Assembly (NCBI RefSeq): GCF_029395675.1
Contig: NZ_CP115184.1
Location: 1,178,001-1,242,000 of the forward strand
From: Janibacter cremeus
Lineage (GTDB): Bacteria; Actinomycetota; Actinomycetes; Actinomycetales; Dermatophilaceae
Direction of reading: 5' to 3'
Length of the DNA: 64,000 nucleotides
The notes beneath the pieces were generated by a model. The model searched no databases. It saw nothing but the letters and a program-made list of their open reading frames with translations, and was not told the origin of the DNA. Of this stretch, positions 7,750-20,874 are shown in pieces (position 1 is the first letter of the stretch; each line of letters begins with the position of its first letter). The position numbers and the translations under genes are program-made.

Positions 7750-9729
7750 TCACAGCGCCCCGAGGTGACCGACCTTCACCGACGTGAGCGTCTCCGCCTT
7801 GTGGGCGCTCTCCCCGGCCCGCAGGTCCTTCAGCGCAGCGGCGACGAGCGGGCCGTCGCCGAAGGGCGCCTTGATGACCAGCCGTCGTCGGTCCTCGGCG
7901 CCGGCGACCGGTAGCGGTCCGAGGACCTGTGCCTCGTGCGCCACCGACCGCACCGCGTGCTCCACGGGCTCGACCCGCTTGCGGTGCGCGATGACCTCGG
8001 CGGTCCAGGTGGTCGGGGGCAGCGAGAGCTCCGCGCGCTCGGCCAGCTCGCGGGCCGCGAACCACTGCGGGTCCCACCGCACGAGCGCCTCGACCGGTGG
8101 GATGGTCACGTGGCTCGGGGCGCCGCACAGCACGACCACTCCCCCGTCGGCCCACGACCGGCACAACCCGGCGGCGGCGAACCACCGGCGCACCGCCTCC
8201 TCCGCCGCCCGCAGGTCCGGCCGGTCCAGGCTCGCCCAGGCATCCAGCAGGAGGACCGCCGCGTAGCCCCCGTCGGCCACCGGCTCGGCGCCGGGTGTGG
8301 CGACGACGATCGCCGCCTCCGCCCCGACGCTCGCGTGCACCTCGCCCCCACCGGAGGTGATGACCCTGGTCCCCGGGAAGGACCGACCGATCTCCTCGGC
8401 GGTGCGACGGGCCCCGATGACGCCGGCACGCAACCGGTCACCGTCGCAGTGCGGGCAGGTGAATCGGCCGGGTGCGCGACCGCACCAGCCGCACTCGGGC
8501 GGTCTGTCCGGCGACGGCAGCGCCAGCGGGCCACGACACTCCGGGCACCGTGCCGGCGCACGGCACGACGCGCACGACATGGCCGGCAGGTACCCGCGGC
8601 GGGGCACCTGGATGAGGACCGGTCCCTGCGAGAGGGCCGACGAGGCGGCGCGGTGGGCCGATGAGGGGATGTGCGCCCGCGCACCCGGGCCGTCCCGCTC
8701 CTCGTCCAGGCCCTCCCCGGCGACGAGCACCCGCGGCGCGTCACGACGCGAGGTGGAGCCCCCGACGAGGTGGACCCGGCCGGTGTCGACGAGGGCGGCC
8801 ACGTCGGTGGACATCGTCAGGCCCGCGACGAGCACGGCCGCGTCCTCGACGTCCGCACGCGTGAGGAGCACCTGGCGCACGTGCGCGTACGGGGCGCGCG
8901 GCTCGACGTGCAGGTCGTCCCCGTCGTCCCACCACGCGACGAGCCCGAGGTCGTGCACCGGTGCGTAGGCGGCGGCCCGGGTGCCGACGACGACGCGCAC
9001 GTGCCCACGCAGGACCTTCAGCCACGCGGTGTAGCGCGCCTGCGGGCCCTGGTCGGCGGTCAGCCGCACGTGCCGGTCCGGCCCGAGTGCCTCGATCAGC
9101 GCCTCGTCGACACGGTCCACGTCCCGCTGGTCGGGGACGACGATGACCGCGCCCCGGCCAGAGGCCAGTGCCGCACGCGCGGCCTGGGCGAGGGCCACCG
9201 GCCAGTCCGACGTGGCCGGCCGGGAGGGTGCGGCCACCCATGCGGCGCCGGGCGACTCCCCCGCGGCCACCCGTGACCACCACGCGGCGCCGGCCCGGTA
9301 GTCCGCCCACACCTGCGGCGTCGTGGTCTCCGGCACCTGGCGTGGCTCCTCCCCGTCCGCAGGGGCGTCCCGGGGCAGCGCCTTCTCGGCGCGGGCATGG
9401 CGGGGCGGGATCGCCAGCCGCAGGACGTCCCCGGTCGTGGCCGCCTGGTGGGCCGCCAGACGGCGGGCCAGCTCCAGCACCGGGGGCGTGAGCACCGGCT
9501 CGTCGGAGACGACCGTGCGGATGGGGGCCAGACGGCCGGTGTGCTCGGCCGCGTCGGACCGCTCGAGGACGTACCCGGGACGGTCGCGACCGGCGAAGCG
9601 CACCTTGACCCGCACACCCGGCTGGGCGGCCTCGGCGAGCTCCTCCGGCACCAGGTACTCGAAGGGCCGGTCGAGATGGACCAGCCCCGTGTCGACGAGG
9701 ACCCGGGCGACGGGGGTGGACAGGAGCAC
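7750..9729 (-). CDS. priA: PriA-like primosomal protein, helicase motifs degenerate
   Basis: PriA recognises stalled forks and reloads the replisome. This 659-residue protein keeps the N-terminal DNA-binding domain (ARVLVDTGLVHLDRPFEYL) and a zinc module with four CxxC pairs, CASC, CPEC, CGWC and CPHC, from about residue 385 to 430. It lacks the Walker A GxGKT loop, and the usual DEEH is replaced by WWDDGDD. Loss of helicase motifs is known for actinobacterial PriA, so it is probably a non-helicase restart or structural protein rather than a pseudogene. GTG at 9729 follows a TACGTT -10 box by 6 nt (leaderless). Confidence 0.9.
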   Translation of the reverse strand: MLLSTPVARVLVDTGLVHLDRPFEYLVPEELAEAAQPGVRVKVRFAGRDRPGYVLERSDAAEHTGRLAPIRTVVSDEPVLTPPVLELARRLAAHQAATTGDVLRLAIPPRHARAEKALPRDAPADGEEPRQVPETTTPQVWADYRAGAAWWSRVAAGESPGAAWVAAPSRPATSDWPVALAQAARAALASGRGAVIVVPDQRDVDRVDEALIEALGPDRHVRLTADQGPQARYTAWLKVLRGHVRVVVGTRAAAYAPVHDLGLVAWWDDGDDLHVEPRAPYAHVRQVLLTRADVEDAAVLVAGLTMSTDVAALVDTGRVHLVGGSTSRRDAPRVLVAGEGLDEERDGPGARAHIPSSAHRAASSALSQGPVLIQVPRRGYLPAMSCASCRAPARCPECRGPLALPSPDRPPECGWCGRAPGRFTCPHCDGDRLRAGVIGARRTAEEIGRSFPGTRVITSGGGEVHASVGAEAAIVVATPGAEPVADGGYAAVLLLDAWASLDRPDLRAAEEAVRRWFAAAGLCRSWADGGVVVLCGAPSHVTIPPVEALVRWDPQWFAARELAERAELSLPPTTWTAEVIAHRKRVEPVEHAVRSVAHEAQVLGPLPVAGAEDRRRLVIKAPFGDGPLVAAALKDLRAGESAHKAETLTSVKVGHLGAL

Positions 9730-9735
9730 GGGGAC

Positions 9736-9741
9736 AACGTA
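9736..9741 (-). promoter_or_regulatory. Predicted -10 box for leaderless priA
   Basis: Minus-strand TACGTT fits TANNNT and sits 6 nt before the priA GTG. The gap is too short for a ribosome-binding site. Confidence 0.5.
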
Positions 9742-9786
9742 ACCGGGTGGGGTGTCAGCCGACGGCCCGCTCCGCCCGGCGGCGGG

Positions 9787-11010
9787 TCAGCCGCGAACGG
9801 CTGCCCGCAGTGCCTCGACCTTCGTCGTCTGCTCCCACGGGAAGGCGTTGTCGTAGCCGGCGGCCGAGGTCCGCCCGAAGTGGCCGTAGGCAGCCGTCGG
9901 CGCGTAGATCGGACGCAGCAGGTCCAGCTCCTCGACGATCGCCAGCGGTCGCAGGTCGAAGACGGACGTCACGGCCTGCTGGATCGAGTCGACCGGGGCG
10001 GTCTCCGTGCCGAAGGTCTCGATGTAGAGGCCCACCGGCTGGGCGGCGCCGATGGCATAGGCGACCTGGACCTCGCACCGATCGGCCAACCCGGCGGCGA
10101 CGATGTTCTTGGCGACCCACCGGGTGGCGTACGCGGCGGAGCGGTCGACCTTCGAGGGGTCCTTGCCGGAGAAGGCGCCACCACCGTGGCGGGCCATGCC
10201 GCCGTACGTGTCGACGATGATCTTGCGTCCCGTCAGTCCTGCGTCCCCCATGGGGCCACCGATGACGAACTTGCCGGTGGGGTTGATCAGGGTGCGGTAG
10301 TCGGAGGTGTCCAACCGCACGCCCGAGTCCTTCAGCTCGGCCATCACGGGGTCGAAGACCGTCGCCATGATGTCGGCCGGGAGCTGGCGCTCGTGGTCGA
10401 CCTGCGCGGAGTGCTGGGTCGAGAGCACGACGGTGTCCAGCCGTACGGGGCTGTCCCCGTCGTAGTCGATGGTCACCTGGGTCTTTCCGTCGGGACGCAG
10501 GTAGTCCAGCACCCCGTCCTTGCGGACCTCGGTGAGTCGCTGCGAGAGGCGGTGCGCGAGGTAGATCGGCAGCGGCATGAGATCGGGAGTGTCCCGGCAG
10601 GCGTACCCGAACATCAGGCCCTGGTCGCCGGCGCCCTGCTTGTCCTTGGGATCGATGCCCCCGGTGCGGCTCTCGTACGCGGTGTCCACGCCCTGGGCGA
10701 TGTCGGGGCTCTGCGCCCCGATGGAGACCGACACCCCGCAGGTGCGGCCGTCGAAGCCCTTCTCCGAGGAGTCGTAGCCGACGTGGTCGGCGATGACCGA
10801 GCGCACCAGGTGGGGGATCTCGACGTAGGCCTCGGTGGTGACCTCCCCGGCGATGTGGACCAGTCCGGTCGTCACCATCGTCTCGACGGCGACGCGGCTG
10901 TGCGGGTCGGCGTCGAGCATGGCGTCGAGGATCGAGTCCGAGATCTGGTCGCAGATCTTGTCGGGGTGACCTTCGGTCACCGACTCGGAGGTGAAGAGAC
11001 GTCCGGACAC
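9787..11010 (-). CDS. metK: S-adenosylmethionine synthase
   Basis: MetK makes SAM from methionine and ATP. The 407-residue protein has the start [18 protein letters not shown], the ATP motif [12 protein letters not shown] and the P-loop-like [16 protein letters not shown], all intact. GTG at 11010 is preceded by a purine-rich GGGAG about 9 nt upstream. It sits between coaBC and priA. Its own promoter is likely (a TAGACT box about 60 nt upstream). The SAM it makes is used by the neighbouring rsmB and tlyA methyltransferases among others. Confidence 0.98.
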   Translation of the reverse strand: MSGRLFTSESVTEGHPDKICDQISDSILDAMLDADPHSRVAVETMVTTGLVHIAGEVTTEAYVEIPHLVRSVIADHVGYDSSEKGFDGRTCGVSVSIGAQSPDIAQGVDTAYESRTGGIDPKDKQGAGDQGLMFGYACRDTPDLMPLPIYLAHRLSQRLTEVRKDGVLDYLRPDGKTQVTIDYDGDSPVRLDTVVLSTQHSAQVDHERQLPADIMATVFDPVMAELKDSGVRLDTSDYRTLINPTGKFVIGGPMGDAGLTGRKIIVDTYGGMARHGGGAFSGKDPSKVDRSAAYATRWVAKNIVAAGLADRCEVQVAYAIGAAQPVGLYIETFGTETAPVDSIQQAVTSVFDLRPLAIVEELDLLRPIYAPTAAYGHFGRTSAAGYDNAFPWEQTTKVEALRAAVRG

Positions 11011-11067
11011 GCAGAACTCCCGGGTTCGACTGACCGGACGGGGACAACCGACCGGTAGGGCGTCGTC

Positions 11068-11073
11068 AGTCTA
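11068..11073 (-). promoter_or_regulatory. Possible -10 box for metK
   Basis: Minus-strand TAGACT fits TANNNT, just after the coaBC stop and about 58 nt before the metK GTG. No good -35 is seen. The leader between it and metK has a purine-rich ribosome site but no recognisable SAM riboswitch core. Confidence 0.35.
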
Positions 11074-11086
11074 GGACCCGCGGTCG

Positions 11087-12328
11087 TCAGGGACGGAGGG
11101 AGCCCACGACGACGTCCCAGATCCCGTCGGAGACGATCCGCTTGCTCGCGGGCCCGATGTCGACCGTCTCGTCGCTGCCGCGGGTCAGGACGTGGACCGT
11201 GGTGTCGTCGGCCCCGAAGGTCACGCCCTCACCCACCTCGTTGACGACGAGCAGGTCGCAGCCCTTGCGGGCGAGCTTGTCCCGGCCGTGCGCGAGCACC
11301 GAGCCGGTCGCGTCGCCCGTCTCCGCGGCGAAGCCCACGAGCAGGGGTGTGGTGGCCTCGCCGCGCCTCGAGACCAGGCCAGCGAGGATGTCCGGGTTGC
11401 GCACGAGGTCGATGGTCGGAGCGGCGTCCGGGTCGGCGGGGTCGTGGGACTTCTTGATCTTGGCCGGTGCGTAGTCGGCCGGGCGGAAGTCGGCGACGGC
11501 CGCGACCATGACGACGACGTCGTGGTCGGCGGCACGCGCATCCATCTCCGCCTGCAGCTCCAGCGCGGTCTGCACGGGGACGACGTCGATGCCCGGCGCG
11601 ACCGGCAGCCCGAGGTTGGCCGCGACGAGCGTCACCCGGGCGCCGCGTGCGGCAGCGGCCTCGGCCACGGCGAGGCCCTGCTTGCCGGAGGAACGGTTGC
11701 CCAGGTACCGCACGGGATCGAGCGGCTCGCGGGTCCCCCCGGTGCTCACGAGCACCGCGCGGCCGGTCAGGTCACCCTCCTGCGGTTGCGCACCGCTGCC
11801 CGGTCCGCCGACCGCGGCCATCGCCGCGGCGTGGATGTCCTCGGGCTCGGGGAGACGTCCGGGGCCGATGTCGGCACCGGTCAACCGCCCCGAGTCCGGG
11901 TCGATCACGGTGACTCCGCGCCCGCGCAGGGTCGCGACGTTGGCGCGCGTGGCGGCGTGCTCCCACATCTCGGTGTGCATGGCGGGAGCCAGCACCACGG
12001 GGCAGCGAGCGGTGAGCAGGACGTTCGTCAGGAGGTCACCGGCCAGACCGTGCGCAGCCTTGGCCAGCAGGTCCGCGGTCGTCGGCGCGACGACGACGAG
12101 GTCGGCCTCCTGCCCGATGCGGACGTGGGGCACGTCGGTGATGTTGCTCCAGACGTCGGTCTGGACCGACCGGCCCGAGAGCGCCTCCCAGGTCGGCGCG
12201 CCGACGAAGCGCAGCGCCGCCTCGGTGGGCACGACGGTCACCTCGTGCCCGTCCTCGCTGAAGAGGCGCAGCAGGAGTGCCGCCTTGTAGGCCGCGATAC
12301 CGCCACCCACGCCGAGGACGATGCGCAC
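11087..12328 (-). CDS. coaBC: Bifunctional phosphopantothenoylcysteine decarboxylase/synthetase
   Basis: CoaBC joins cysteine to phosphopantothenate and decarboxylates the product in coenzyme A synthesis. The 413-residue protein has the N-terminal flavin HFCD domain (RIVLGVGGGIAAYKAA, active-site His in DVPHVRIGQEADLVV, PAMHTEMW in place of the more usual PAMNxxMW) and the C-terminal CoaB domain from about residue 190 (VLVSTGGTREPLDPVRYLGN and NRSSGKQG). GTG at 12328 is ten bases after rpoZ, so gmk-rpoZ-coaBC are probably co-transcribed. Confidence 0.96.
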   Translation of the reverse strand: MRIVLGVGGGIAAYKAALLLRLFSEDGHEVTVVPTEAALRFVGAPTWEALSGRSVQTDVWSNITDVPHVRIGQEADLVVVAPTTADLLAKAAHGLAGDLLTNVLLTARCPVVLAPAMHTEMWEHAATRANVATLRGRGVTVIDPDSGRLTGADIGPGRLPEPEDIHAAAMAAVGGPGSGAQPQEGDLTGRAVLVSTGGTREPLDPVRYLGNRSSGKQGLAVAEAAAARGARVTLVAANLGLPVAPGIDVVPVQTALELQAEMDARAADHDVVVMVAAVADFRPADYAPAKIKKSHDPADPDAAPTIDLVRNPDILAGLVSRRGEATTPLLVGFAAETGDATGSVLAHGRDKLARKGCDLLVVNEVGEGVTFGADDTTVHVLTRGSDETVDIGPASKRIVSDGIWDVVVGSLRP

Positions 12329-12338
12329 GTAGGTGGCC

Positions 12339-12653
12339 TCAGACCTCGTCGGTCGCCGGGATGTCCACGATCGACTCGACCGACGCCTCGGCGGGCTTGC
12401 TCGCCTCCTTGGTCAGGAGCCCCTCGTCGATCTCGCGCAGCGCGATCGACAGCGGCTTCTCGTGGACCTGTGCGTCCACAAGCGGCCCGATGTACTCGAG
12501 CAGGCCCTCCTGCAGCTGCGAGTAGTAGGCGTTGATCTGGCGGGCCCGCTTGGCCCCGTAGATCACGAGGGCGTACTTGCTGTCCGCCCGCTCGAGGAGG
12601 TCGTCGATCGGCGGGTTGGTGATGCCGATGGGGTTTGCCTTGGTACCGGACAC
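12339..12653 (-). CDS. rpoZ: RNA polymerase omega subunit
   Basis: Omega helps fold the beta-prime subunit. The 104-residue product ([20 protein letters not shown]) matches actinobacterial RpoZ, with [20 protein letters not shown] and the C-terminal [14 protein letters not shown]. The frame is open upstream into gmk, but the GTG at 12653 fits the family start and has AAGGACC upstream as a ribosome site. It follows gmk by 26 bases, the common gmk-rpoZ pairing. Confidence 0.92.
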   Translation of the reverse strand: MSGTKANPIGITNPPIDDLLERADSKYALVIYGAKRARQINAYYSQLQEGLLEYIGPLVDAQVHEKPLSIALREIDEGLLTKEASKPAEASVESIVDIPATDEV

Positions 12654-12679
12654 GTCGAGGTGGTCCTTCGTCGTCGGGG

Positions 12680-13234
12680 TCAGGGGGATCTCATCAATGA
12701 TACGAGTTCCTCGGCGGCACGACGAATGTCGTCGTTGACGACCACGTGGTCGAACTCGTGCTGGGCCGCCATCTCGACCTTCGCGGTGTCCAGGCGAACG
12801 GCTCTCTCCTCGGCCGTCTCGGTGCCGCGGCCCTCGAGCCTGCCGACGAGCTCCTCCCACGAGGGGGGCGCCAGGAAGACGAATCGGGCGTGCGGCATCG
12901 AGGCGCGCACCTGCCGGGCTCCCTGCAGGTCGATCTCGAGCAGCGGGAGCTTGCCCTCGGCCAGCGCCTGCTCCACCGGACCCCGCGGCGTGCCGTAGGA
13001 GGCCCGTCCGTGGACGACGGCCCACTCGAGCATGTCGCCCTGCCCGACCTTGGTGGCGAAGTCCTCACCGGAGATGAAGTGGTAGTGCACCCCGTCCACC
13101 TCGCCGGGGCGCGGCGGTCTCGTGGTCGCCGAGACCGAGAGCCACACCTCGGGGTGGTGCTCACGGATCCAGGCGGCGACGGTGCCCTTGCCGACGGCGG
13201 TCGGGCCCGCGAGGACGGTCAGACGCGCGGTCAC
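12680..13234 (-). CDS. gmk: Guanylate kinase
   Basis: Gmk phosphorylates GMP to GDP. The 184-residue protein has Walker [11 protein letters not shown], the GMP-binding [21 protein letters not shown] and [14 protein letters not shown], and the lid-region [17 protein letters not shown] chose GTG at 13234 because it overlaps the mihF stop (GTGA); a start five codons upstream is possible. It follows mihF in the long pyrimidine/nucleotide operon. Confidence 0.95.
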   Translation of the reverse strand: MTARLTVLAGPTAVGKGTVAAWIREHHPEVWLSVSATTRPPRPGEVDGVHYHFISGEDFATKVGQGDMLEWAVVHGRASYGTPRGPVEQALAEGKLPLLEIDLQGARQVRASMPHARFVFLAPPSWEELVGRLEGRGTETAEERAVRLDTAKVEMAAQHEFDHVVVNDDIRRAAEELVSLMRSP

Positions 13235-13587
13235 GAGCGCTCGAACCACTCGACGAGGGCCCGTGCCTGGTGCGGTCCGAGTCCGCGGACGCGCCGCGAC
13301 CGGGCGATGCGGAGCTGATCCATGATCCGGCCTGCCTTGACGTCCCCGATGCCCGGCATCGACTCGAGGAGCTCGAGGACCCTGAGCTTGGCGATCGCCG
13401 GGTCGTGGGCACCATCGGCGAGGACGTCACCGATGGTGGCACTCCCCTCCTTGAGCCGACGCTTGACGACGGCTCGCTCCTGACGCGCGCTCGTCGCCCT
13501 GGCCAGGGCGTGGGCGCGCTGCTGCGGGCTCAACGTGGGGACGGGCACGGGCACTCCGGGGTCGACCGACAGGGGTGCGGTCACCAT
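13231..13587 (-). CDS. mihF: Actinobacterial integration host factor (mIHF)
   Basis: mIHF is a nucleoid-associated, DNA-bending protein specific to actinobacteria and unrelated to proteobacterial IHF. The 118-residue product shows the family core: [19 protein letters not shown], the helix-two-turn-helix segment [17 protein letters not shown] and [18 protein letters not shown]. The gene sits between pyrF and gmk, its usual location, with a 2-base gap to pyrF and a 4-base overlap with gmk, so it is probably expressed with the nucleotide operon. Confidence 0.95.
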   Translation of the reverse strand: MVTAPLSVDPGVPVPVPTLSPQQRAHALARATSARQERAVVKRRLKEGSATIGDVLADGAHDPAIAKLRVLELLESMPGIGDVKAGRIMDQLRIARSRRVRGLGPHQARALVEWFERS

Positions 13588-13589
13588 AC

Positions 13590-14456
13590 TCAGACCCCGG
13601 TGATGCGAGCGACCTCGCCGGCGACGGCGCGGGCACGCTCGCGCAGGGCGGTCACGTCGGGCCCCGCCCGCAGGACGTCCCTGCTGCTGCTGGCGAGGAC
13701 CTGGGGCAGCGCGCCGGCGAAGACCGAGCGCACGTCCTCGGCGGTCGCCCCCTGGGCGCCGAGCCCGGGGGCGAGGACCGGCCCGGCCATGCCCGGCAGG
13801 TCGACCTCCAGGTCGGCCACGGCGGAGCCGACGGTGGCCCCGACGACGAGGCCGATGCTCCCGAGCCGGCCCGCGGCGCGGTCGTCGGCGTTGTCGCGTG
13901 CCGCGCCCTCGGCGACGGCGCCCGCGACCGATCGTCCGTCGGGGAGGCGGGCGTGCTGGACGTCGGCCCCCTCGGGGTTGGACGTCAGGGCGAGGACGAA
14001 GACCCCGCGGCCGGTGGCGTGCGCGAGGTCGATCGCCGGGCGCAGGGAGCCGTAGCCGAGGTACGGGCTCAGGGTGATCGCGTCCGCGGCGGCCGGCGCG
14101 TCCGCGCCGAGGAAGGCCTCGCCGTAGGCGTCGACCGTGGTGCCGATGTCGCCGCGCTTGACGTCGAGGACGGTGAGGGTGCCGGCCGAGCGCAGCTCGG
14201 CGAGCGCGCGCTCGAGGACCGCGACCCCCTTCGCCCCGAAGACCTCGAAGAAGGCCGACTGGGGCTTGACGGCGGCAACCGCGCCGCCGAAGGCCTCCAC
14301 GCAGGTCATCGTGAACCGCTCCAGGCCGGCGAGGTCGTAGGTCAGCCCCCAGGACTCGACGAGCCCGCGGTGCGGGTCGATGCCCGCGCACAGCGGACCG
14401 TGCTCGGCCATCGCGGCCTGCAGACGGACGCCGAAGGGGGTGGTGTCGGTGATCAT
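13590..14456 (-). CDS. pyrF: Orotidine 5'-phosphate decarboxylase (type 2)
   Basis: PyrF decarboxylates OMP to UMP, the last step of the pathway. The 288-residue length and the catalytic LTVLDVKRGDIGTT (Asp-Lys-Arg-x-Asp) are those of the type 2 actinobacterial enzyme. MITDTTPFGVRL fits the family start, and TLSPYLGYGSL and VLAPGLGAQGAT are phosphate-binding parts. It begins ten bases after pyrD and ends two bases before mihF. Confidence 0.95.
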   Translation of the reverse strand: MITDTTPFGVRLQAAMAEHGPLCAGIDPHRGLVESWGLTYDLAGLERFTMTCVEAFGGAVAAVKPQSAFFEVFGAKGVAVLERALAELRSAGTLTVLDVKRGDIGTTVDAYGEAFLGADAPAAADAITLSPYLGYGSLRPAIDLAHATGRGVFVLALTSNPEGADVQHARLPDGRSVAGAVAEGAARDNADDRAAGRLGSIGLVVGATVGSAVADLEVDLPGMAGPVLAPGLGAQGATAEDVRSVFAGALPQVLASSSRDVLRAGPDVTALRERARAVAGEVARITGV

Positions 14457-14466
14457 GCCGTGGACC

Positions 14467-15447
14467 TCACGCGGTGAACCTCTCGTGGGCGATGCCGACG
14501 ACGTCGGCGAGGCGGTCGAAGCCGTGGTCGGCGACGAGCCGTTCCAGCTCGACACCGACGCGGTGGGGGGCCGTCGGGTCGTTGAAGGCGGCGGTCCCGA
14601 CCTGGACGGCGCTGGCGCCGGCCGCGACGAGCTCCAGCGCGTCCCTGCCGTGACGCACTCCCCCGGCGCCGACGATGGGAGCCGTCCGGATCCGGCCCTC
14701 CCGCATGGCACCGGCCACCTGCCAGATGGCCCGCACCGCCATCGGGCGGATCGCCGGACCGGACAGACCGCCGGTCGCCGCCGCGAGGTGCGGGCGCAGC
14801 CGGTCGGTGTCGATGGCCACACCGAGCGTGGTGTTGATCATCGTCAGGCCGTGGGCGCCGGCCCGGAGGACGACATCGGCGATCTCCACGATGTCCGTGA
14901 CGTCGGGGCTGAGCTTGGCCAGCATCGGCAGACCGCGCGGGACCTCCTCGCGCACGAGCGTGAGCACCTTGTGGGCACCGCCCGGGTCGCAGGCGAAGAC
15001 CAGGCCCCGGTTGGCGACGTTGGGGCAGGAGATGTTGACCTCGATCGCCGCGACGGCACTCGCGTACCGGCTGCGCACGACCGCCCGGGCGACCCGGGCG
15101 AACTCCGAGGCGGTGCCGCCCGCGATGGACACGACGACCCTGGCCCCGATCGAGTGCAACCAGGCGAGGTCCTTCTCGACGAACGCGGTCACACCCGGAC
15201 CCTGGAGCCCGATCGAGTTGAGCATGCCCGAGGGGGTCTCGGCCATGCGGGGGGTGCCCCGCCCGGAGACGGGGTCGAGCTTGACCGACTTCGTCACGAA
15301 GGCACCCAGCTGCGTGATGTCGATGAAGCGGTGCATCTCGCGACCGTTGGCGGCGCACCCGCTCGCGGTCATCATCGGGCCCGGCAGGCGCACACCCGCG
15401 AGGTCGACCGACATGTCGACGGGGCCCGTGGTGGTCGGCGTCCCCAT
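14467..15447 (-). CDS. pyrD: Dihydroorotate dehydrogenase, class 1B catalytic subunit
   Basis: PyrD oxidises dihydroorotate to orotate with FMN. The 326-residue protein is soluble, has no membrane-binding N-terminal helices, and carries IEVNISCPNVANRG, where Cys is the class 1 catalytic base. With the adjacent pyrK this indicates the NAD-linked 1B complex rather than the quinone-linked class 2 enzyme. The ATG at 15447 shares one base with the pyrK stop (TGATG). Start [16 protein letters not shown]; the later Met in MSVDL is an alternative. Confidence 0.94.
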   Translation of the reverse strand: MGTPTTTGPVDMSVDLAGVRLPGPMMTASGCAANGREMHRFIDITQLGAFVTKSVKLDPVSGRGTPRMAETPSGMLNSIGLQGPGVTAFVEKDLAWLHSIGARVVVSIAGGTASEFARVARAVVRSRYASAVAAIEVNISCPNVANRGLVFACDPGGAHKVLTLVREEVPRGLPMLAKLSPDVTDIVEIADVVLRAGAHGLTMINTTLGVAIDTDRLRPHLAAATGGLSGPAIRPMAVRAIWQVAGAMREGRIRTAPIVGAGGVRHGRDALELVAAGASAVQVGTAAFNDPTAPHRVGVELERLVADHGFDRLADVVGIAHERFTA

Positions 15448-16339
15448 CAGCGCACCGCCCTCGGGGCGCCGACGGCGTCCTCGGGGACGCGGCAGTACCC
15501 GTCCTCGAAGGCCTCCCACCGCACCCGGTCACCGCGCAGGACGGGGCCGTCGAGACAGCTGCGCACCATCGTGGTGGTGCCGTCCTCGCCGCGGACCGGC
15601 ATCACGCACGTCATGCAGATCCCGACGCCGCAGGCCATGGCCTCCTCGACGGCGACCTGCGCGACGATGCCGTGGTCGTCGGCGATGGCGCTGAGGGAGC
15701 GCAGCATCCCCATCGGCCCGCAGCCGTAGACCACGCCCGCACCCGTGCGGGTGACCAGGTCGGGCACGACGTCCGAGACCCATCCCCGGACCCCGGCGGA
15801 GCCGTCGTCGGTGGTCACGGTGACCCCGTCAGCGACCCGCCGCGCCCCCACGACACCGAAGAGGCGGTCCGCGGAGGCGGCGCCGAGGACCATCTCGACC
15901 GGGCACCCGCGCTCGCGCAGCTGCTCCGCGAGCCAGAAGAGGGGTGCCGAGCCGTACCCGCCGCCGACGAGGACGCAGGGCACGGGCTGCGACGGCAGCG
16001 GGAACCCCCGCCCGAGCGGACCGATGACACCGACGCTCTCCCCCGGTTCCAGCGCGGTGAGGGCGCGGGTGCCGGCGCCGTGCGCCGCGACGACGATCTC
16101 GGTGGTGCCGCCGTAGGTCCCCGCGGGGGAGACCTTGTGGATGGAGAAGCTGCGACGCAGCAGCATCGAGCTCGTCCCGTCCCCCACGGACAGGGCGACG
16201 AACTGCCCCGGGCGGGCCAGCTCGGCCAGGCCGGGGGTGACGAGCGTGAGGTGGCGGTAGGCGCCGGCGGCGACGTTGCCGAGCACCTCGGCCTCGACCT
16301 GGACCACCCCGGCGCCCTCCCGGGCGGCGATGGTCCGCG

Positions 16340-16343
<4 letters not shown>
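15447..16343 (-). CDS. pyrK: Dihydroorotate dehydrogenase electron-transfer subunit
   Basis: PyrK passes electrons from PyrD to NAD+ using FAD and a 2Fe-2S cluster. The 298-residue protein has the FAD-binding [13 protein letters not shown], an NAD-binding [14 protein letters not shown], and a cysteine cluster [10 protein letters not shown] with a fourth Cys in MVRSCLDGP. It overlaps carB (four bases) and pyrD (one base), consistent with stoichiometric coupling of the two subunits. Confidence 0.95.
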
Positions 16344-19689
<3,346 letters not shown>

Positions 19690-19690
<1 letters not shown>

Positions 19691-20874
19691 CAGGCCTGGT
19701 TCTCCTTGGTGGTCGTGGTGCCGGCGGTCTCGAGCAGGTCGACGAACCGGTCGAACAGGTAGGCGGCGTCGTGCGGGCCGGCCGCCGCCTCGGGGTGGTA
19801 CTGGACGGAGAAGCCGAGCAGTCGGCCGGCCCCTCCTGTGCCGTCCGGCTCCCGCAGCTCCAGCCCCTCGACGACGTCGTCGTTGAGGCAGACGTGGCTC
19901 ACGCTCGCCGTGCCGAAGGGGGTGGAGGTCGCCTCCTCGAGGGGGGCCTCGACGGCGAAGCCGTGGTTGTGGGCGGTGACCTCGACCTTGCCGGTCGAGC
20001 GGTCGAGCACCGGCTGGTTGATGCCGCGGTGCCCGTACTTCAGCTTGTAGGTGCCAAAGCCCAGTGCCCTGCCGAAGAGCTGGTTGCCGAAGCAGATCCC
20101 GAAGTACGGCAGACCCTCGCGCAGGGCCTCCCGGAGCAGCTCGACCTGCTGCCCGGCGGTGGCGGGGTCGCCCGGGCCGTTGGAGAAGAAGAGCCCGTCC
20201 GGAGCGATCGCCCGCACATCGGCGATCGTCGAGGTGGCCGGCAGGACGTGGACCTCGATCCCGCGCTCGGCGAGGCGGACCGGGGTCATCGTCTTGATCC
20301 CGAGGTCGACGGCGGCGACGGTGAAGCGCTTCTCCCCCTTCGCCTCGACGACGTAGGGCTCGCGCGTGCTCACCTCGTCGGCGAGCGCGGACCCGCTCAT
20401 CTCGGGCGAGGAGCGGACCCGCTCGAGCAGACTCCCCTCGTCGAGGAGGGCGTCACCGGAGAAGATGCCGACGCGCATCGCCCCGCGCTCGCGCAGGTGG
20501 CGCGTCAGCGCCCGCGTGTCGATGCCGCCGATGCCGACGACGCCCTGGTCGGTCAGGGCGCTCTCGAGGCTGCGGCGCGAGCGCCAGCTGCTCGGCCGGA
20601 TCGCGGGGTCGCGGACGACGTACCCGCTCACCTGGATGCGGCCGGACTCGTCGTCCTCGTCGTTCCAGCCGGTGTTGCCGACGTGCGGGGAGGTCATGAC
20701 GACGACCTGGTTGCGGTAGCTGGGGTCGGTGAGGGTCTCCTGGTAACCGGTCATGCCGGTGTTGAAGACGGCCTCGCCGACCGTCTCGCCGACGGCGCCG
20801 TAGGCGCTGCCCGAGAAGGTCCGGCCGTCCTCGAGGACGAGGAGGGCGGGCTGGGTGGCTGAGTTCGTGCTCAT
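19690..20874 (-). CDS. carA: Carbamoyl-phosphate synthase small subunit
   Basis: CarA is the glutamine amidotransferase that supplies ammonia to CarB. The 394-residue protein has the N-terminal small-subunit domain ([34 protein letters not shown]) and a class I GATase domain with the nucleophile Cys in [16 protein letters not shown] and the His/Glu pair in [16 protein letters not shown] at 20874 overlaps the pyrC stop as ATGA. The frame is open upstream, but the MSTNSATQP start and the overlap decide it. Confidence 0.97.

Noticed and set aside
11011..11086. SAM riboswitch before metK
   Set aside because: The 76-base spacer is too short and shows no conserved SAM aptamer core.
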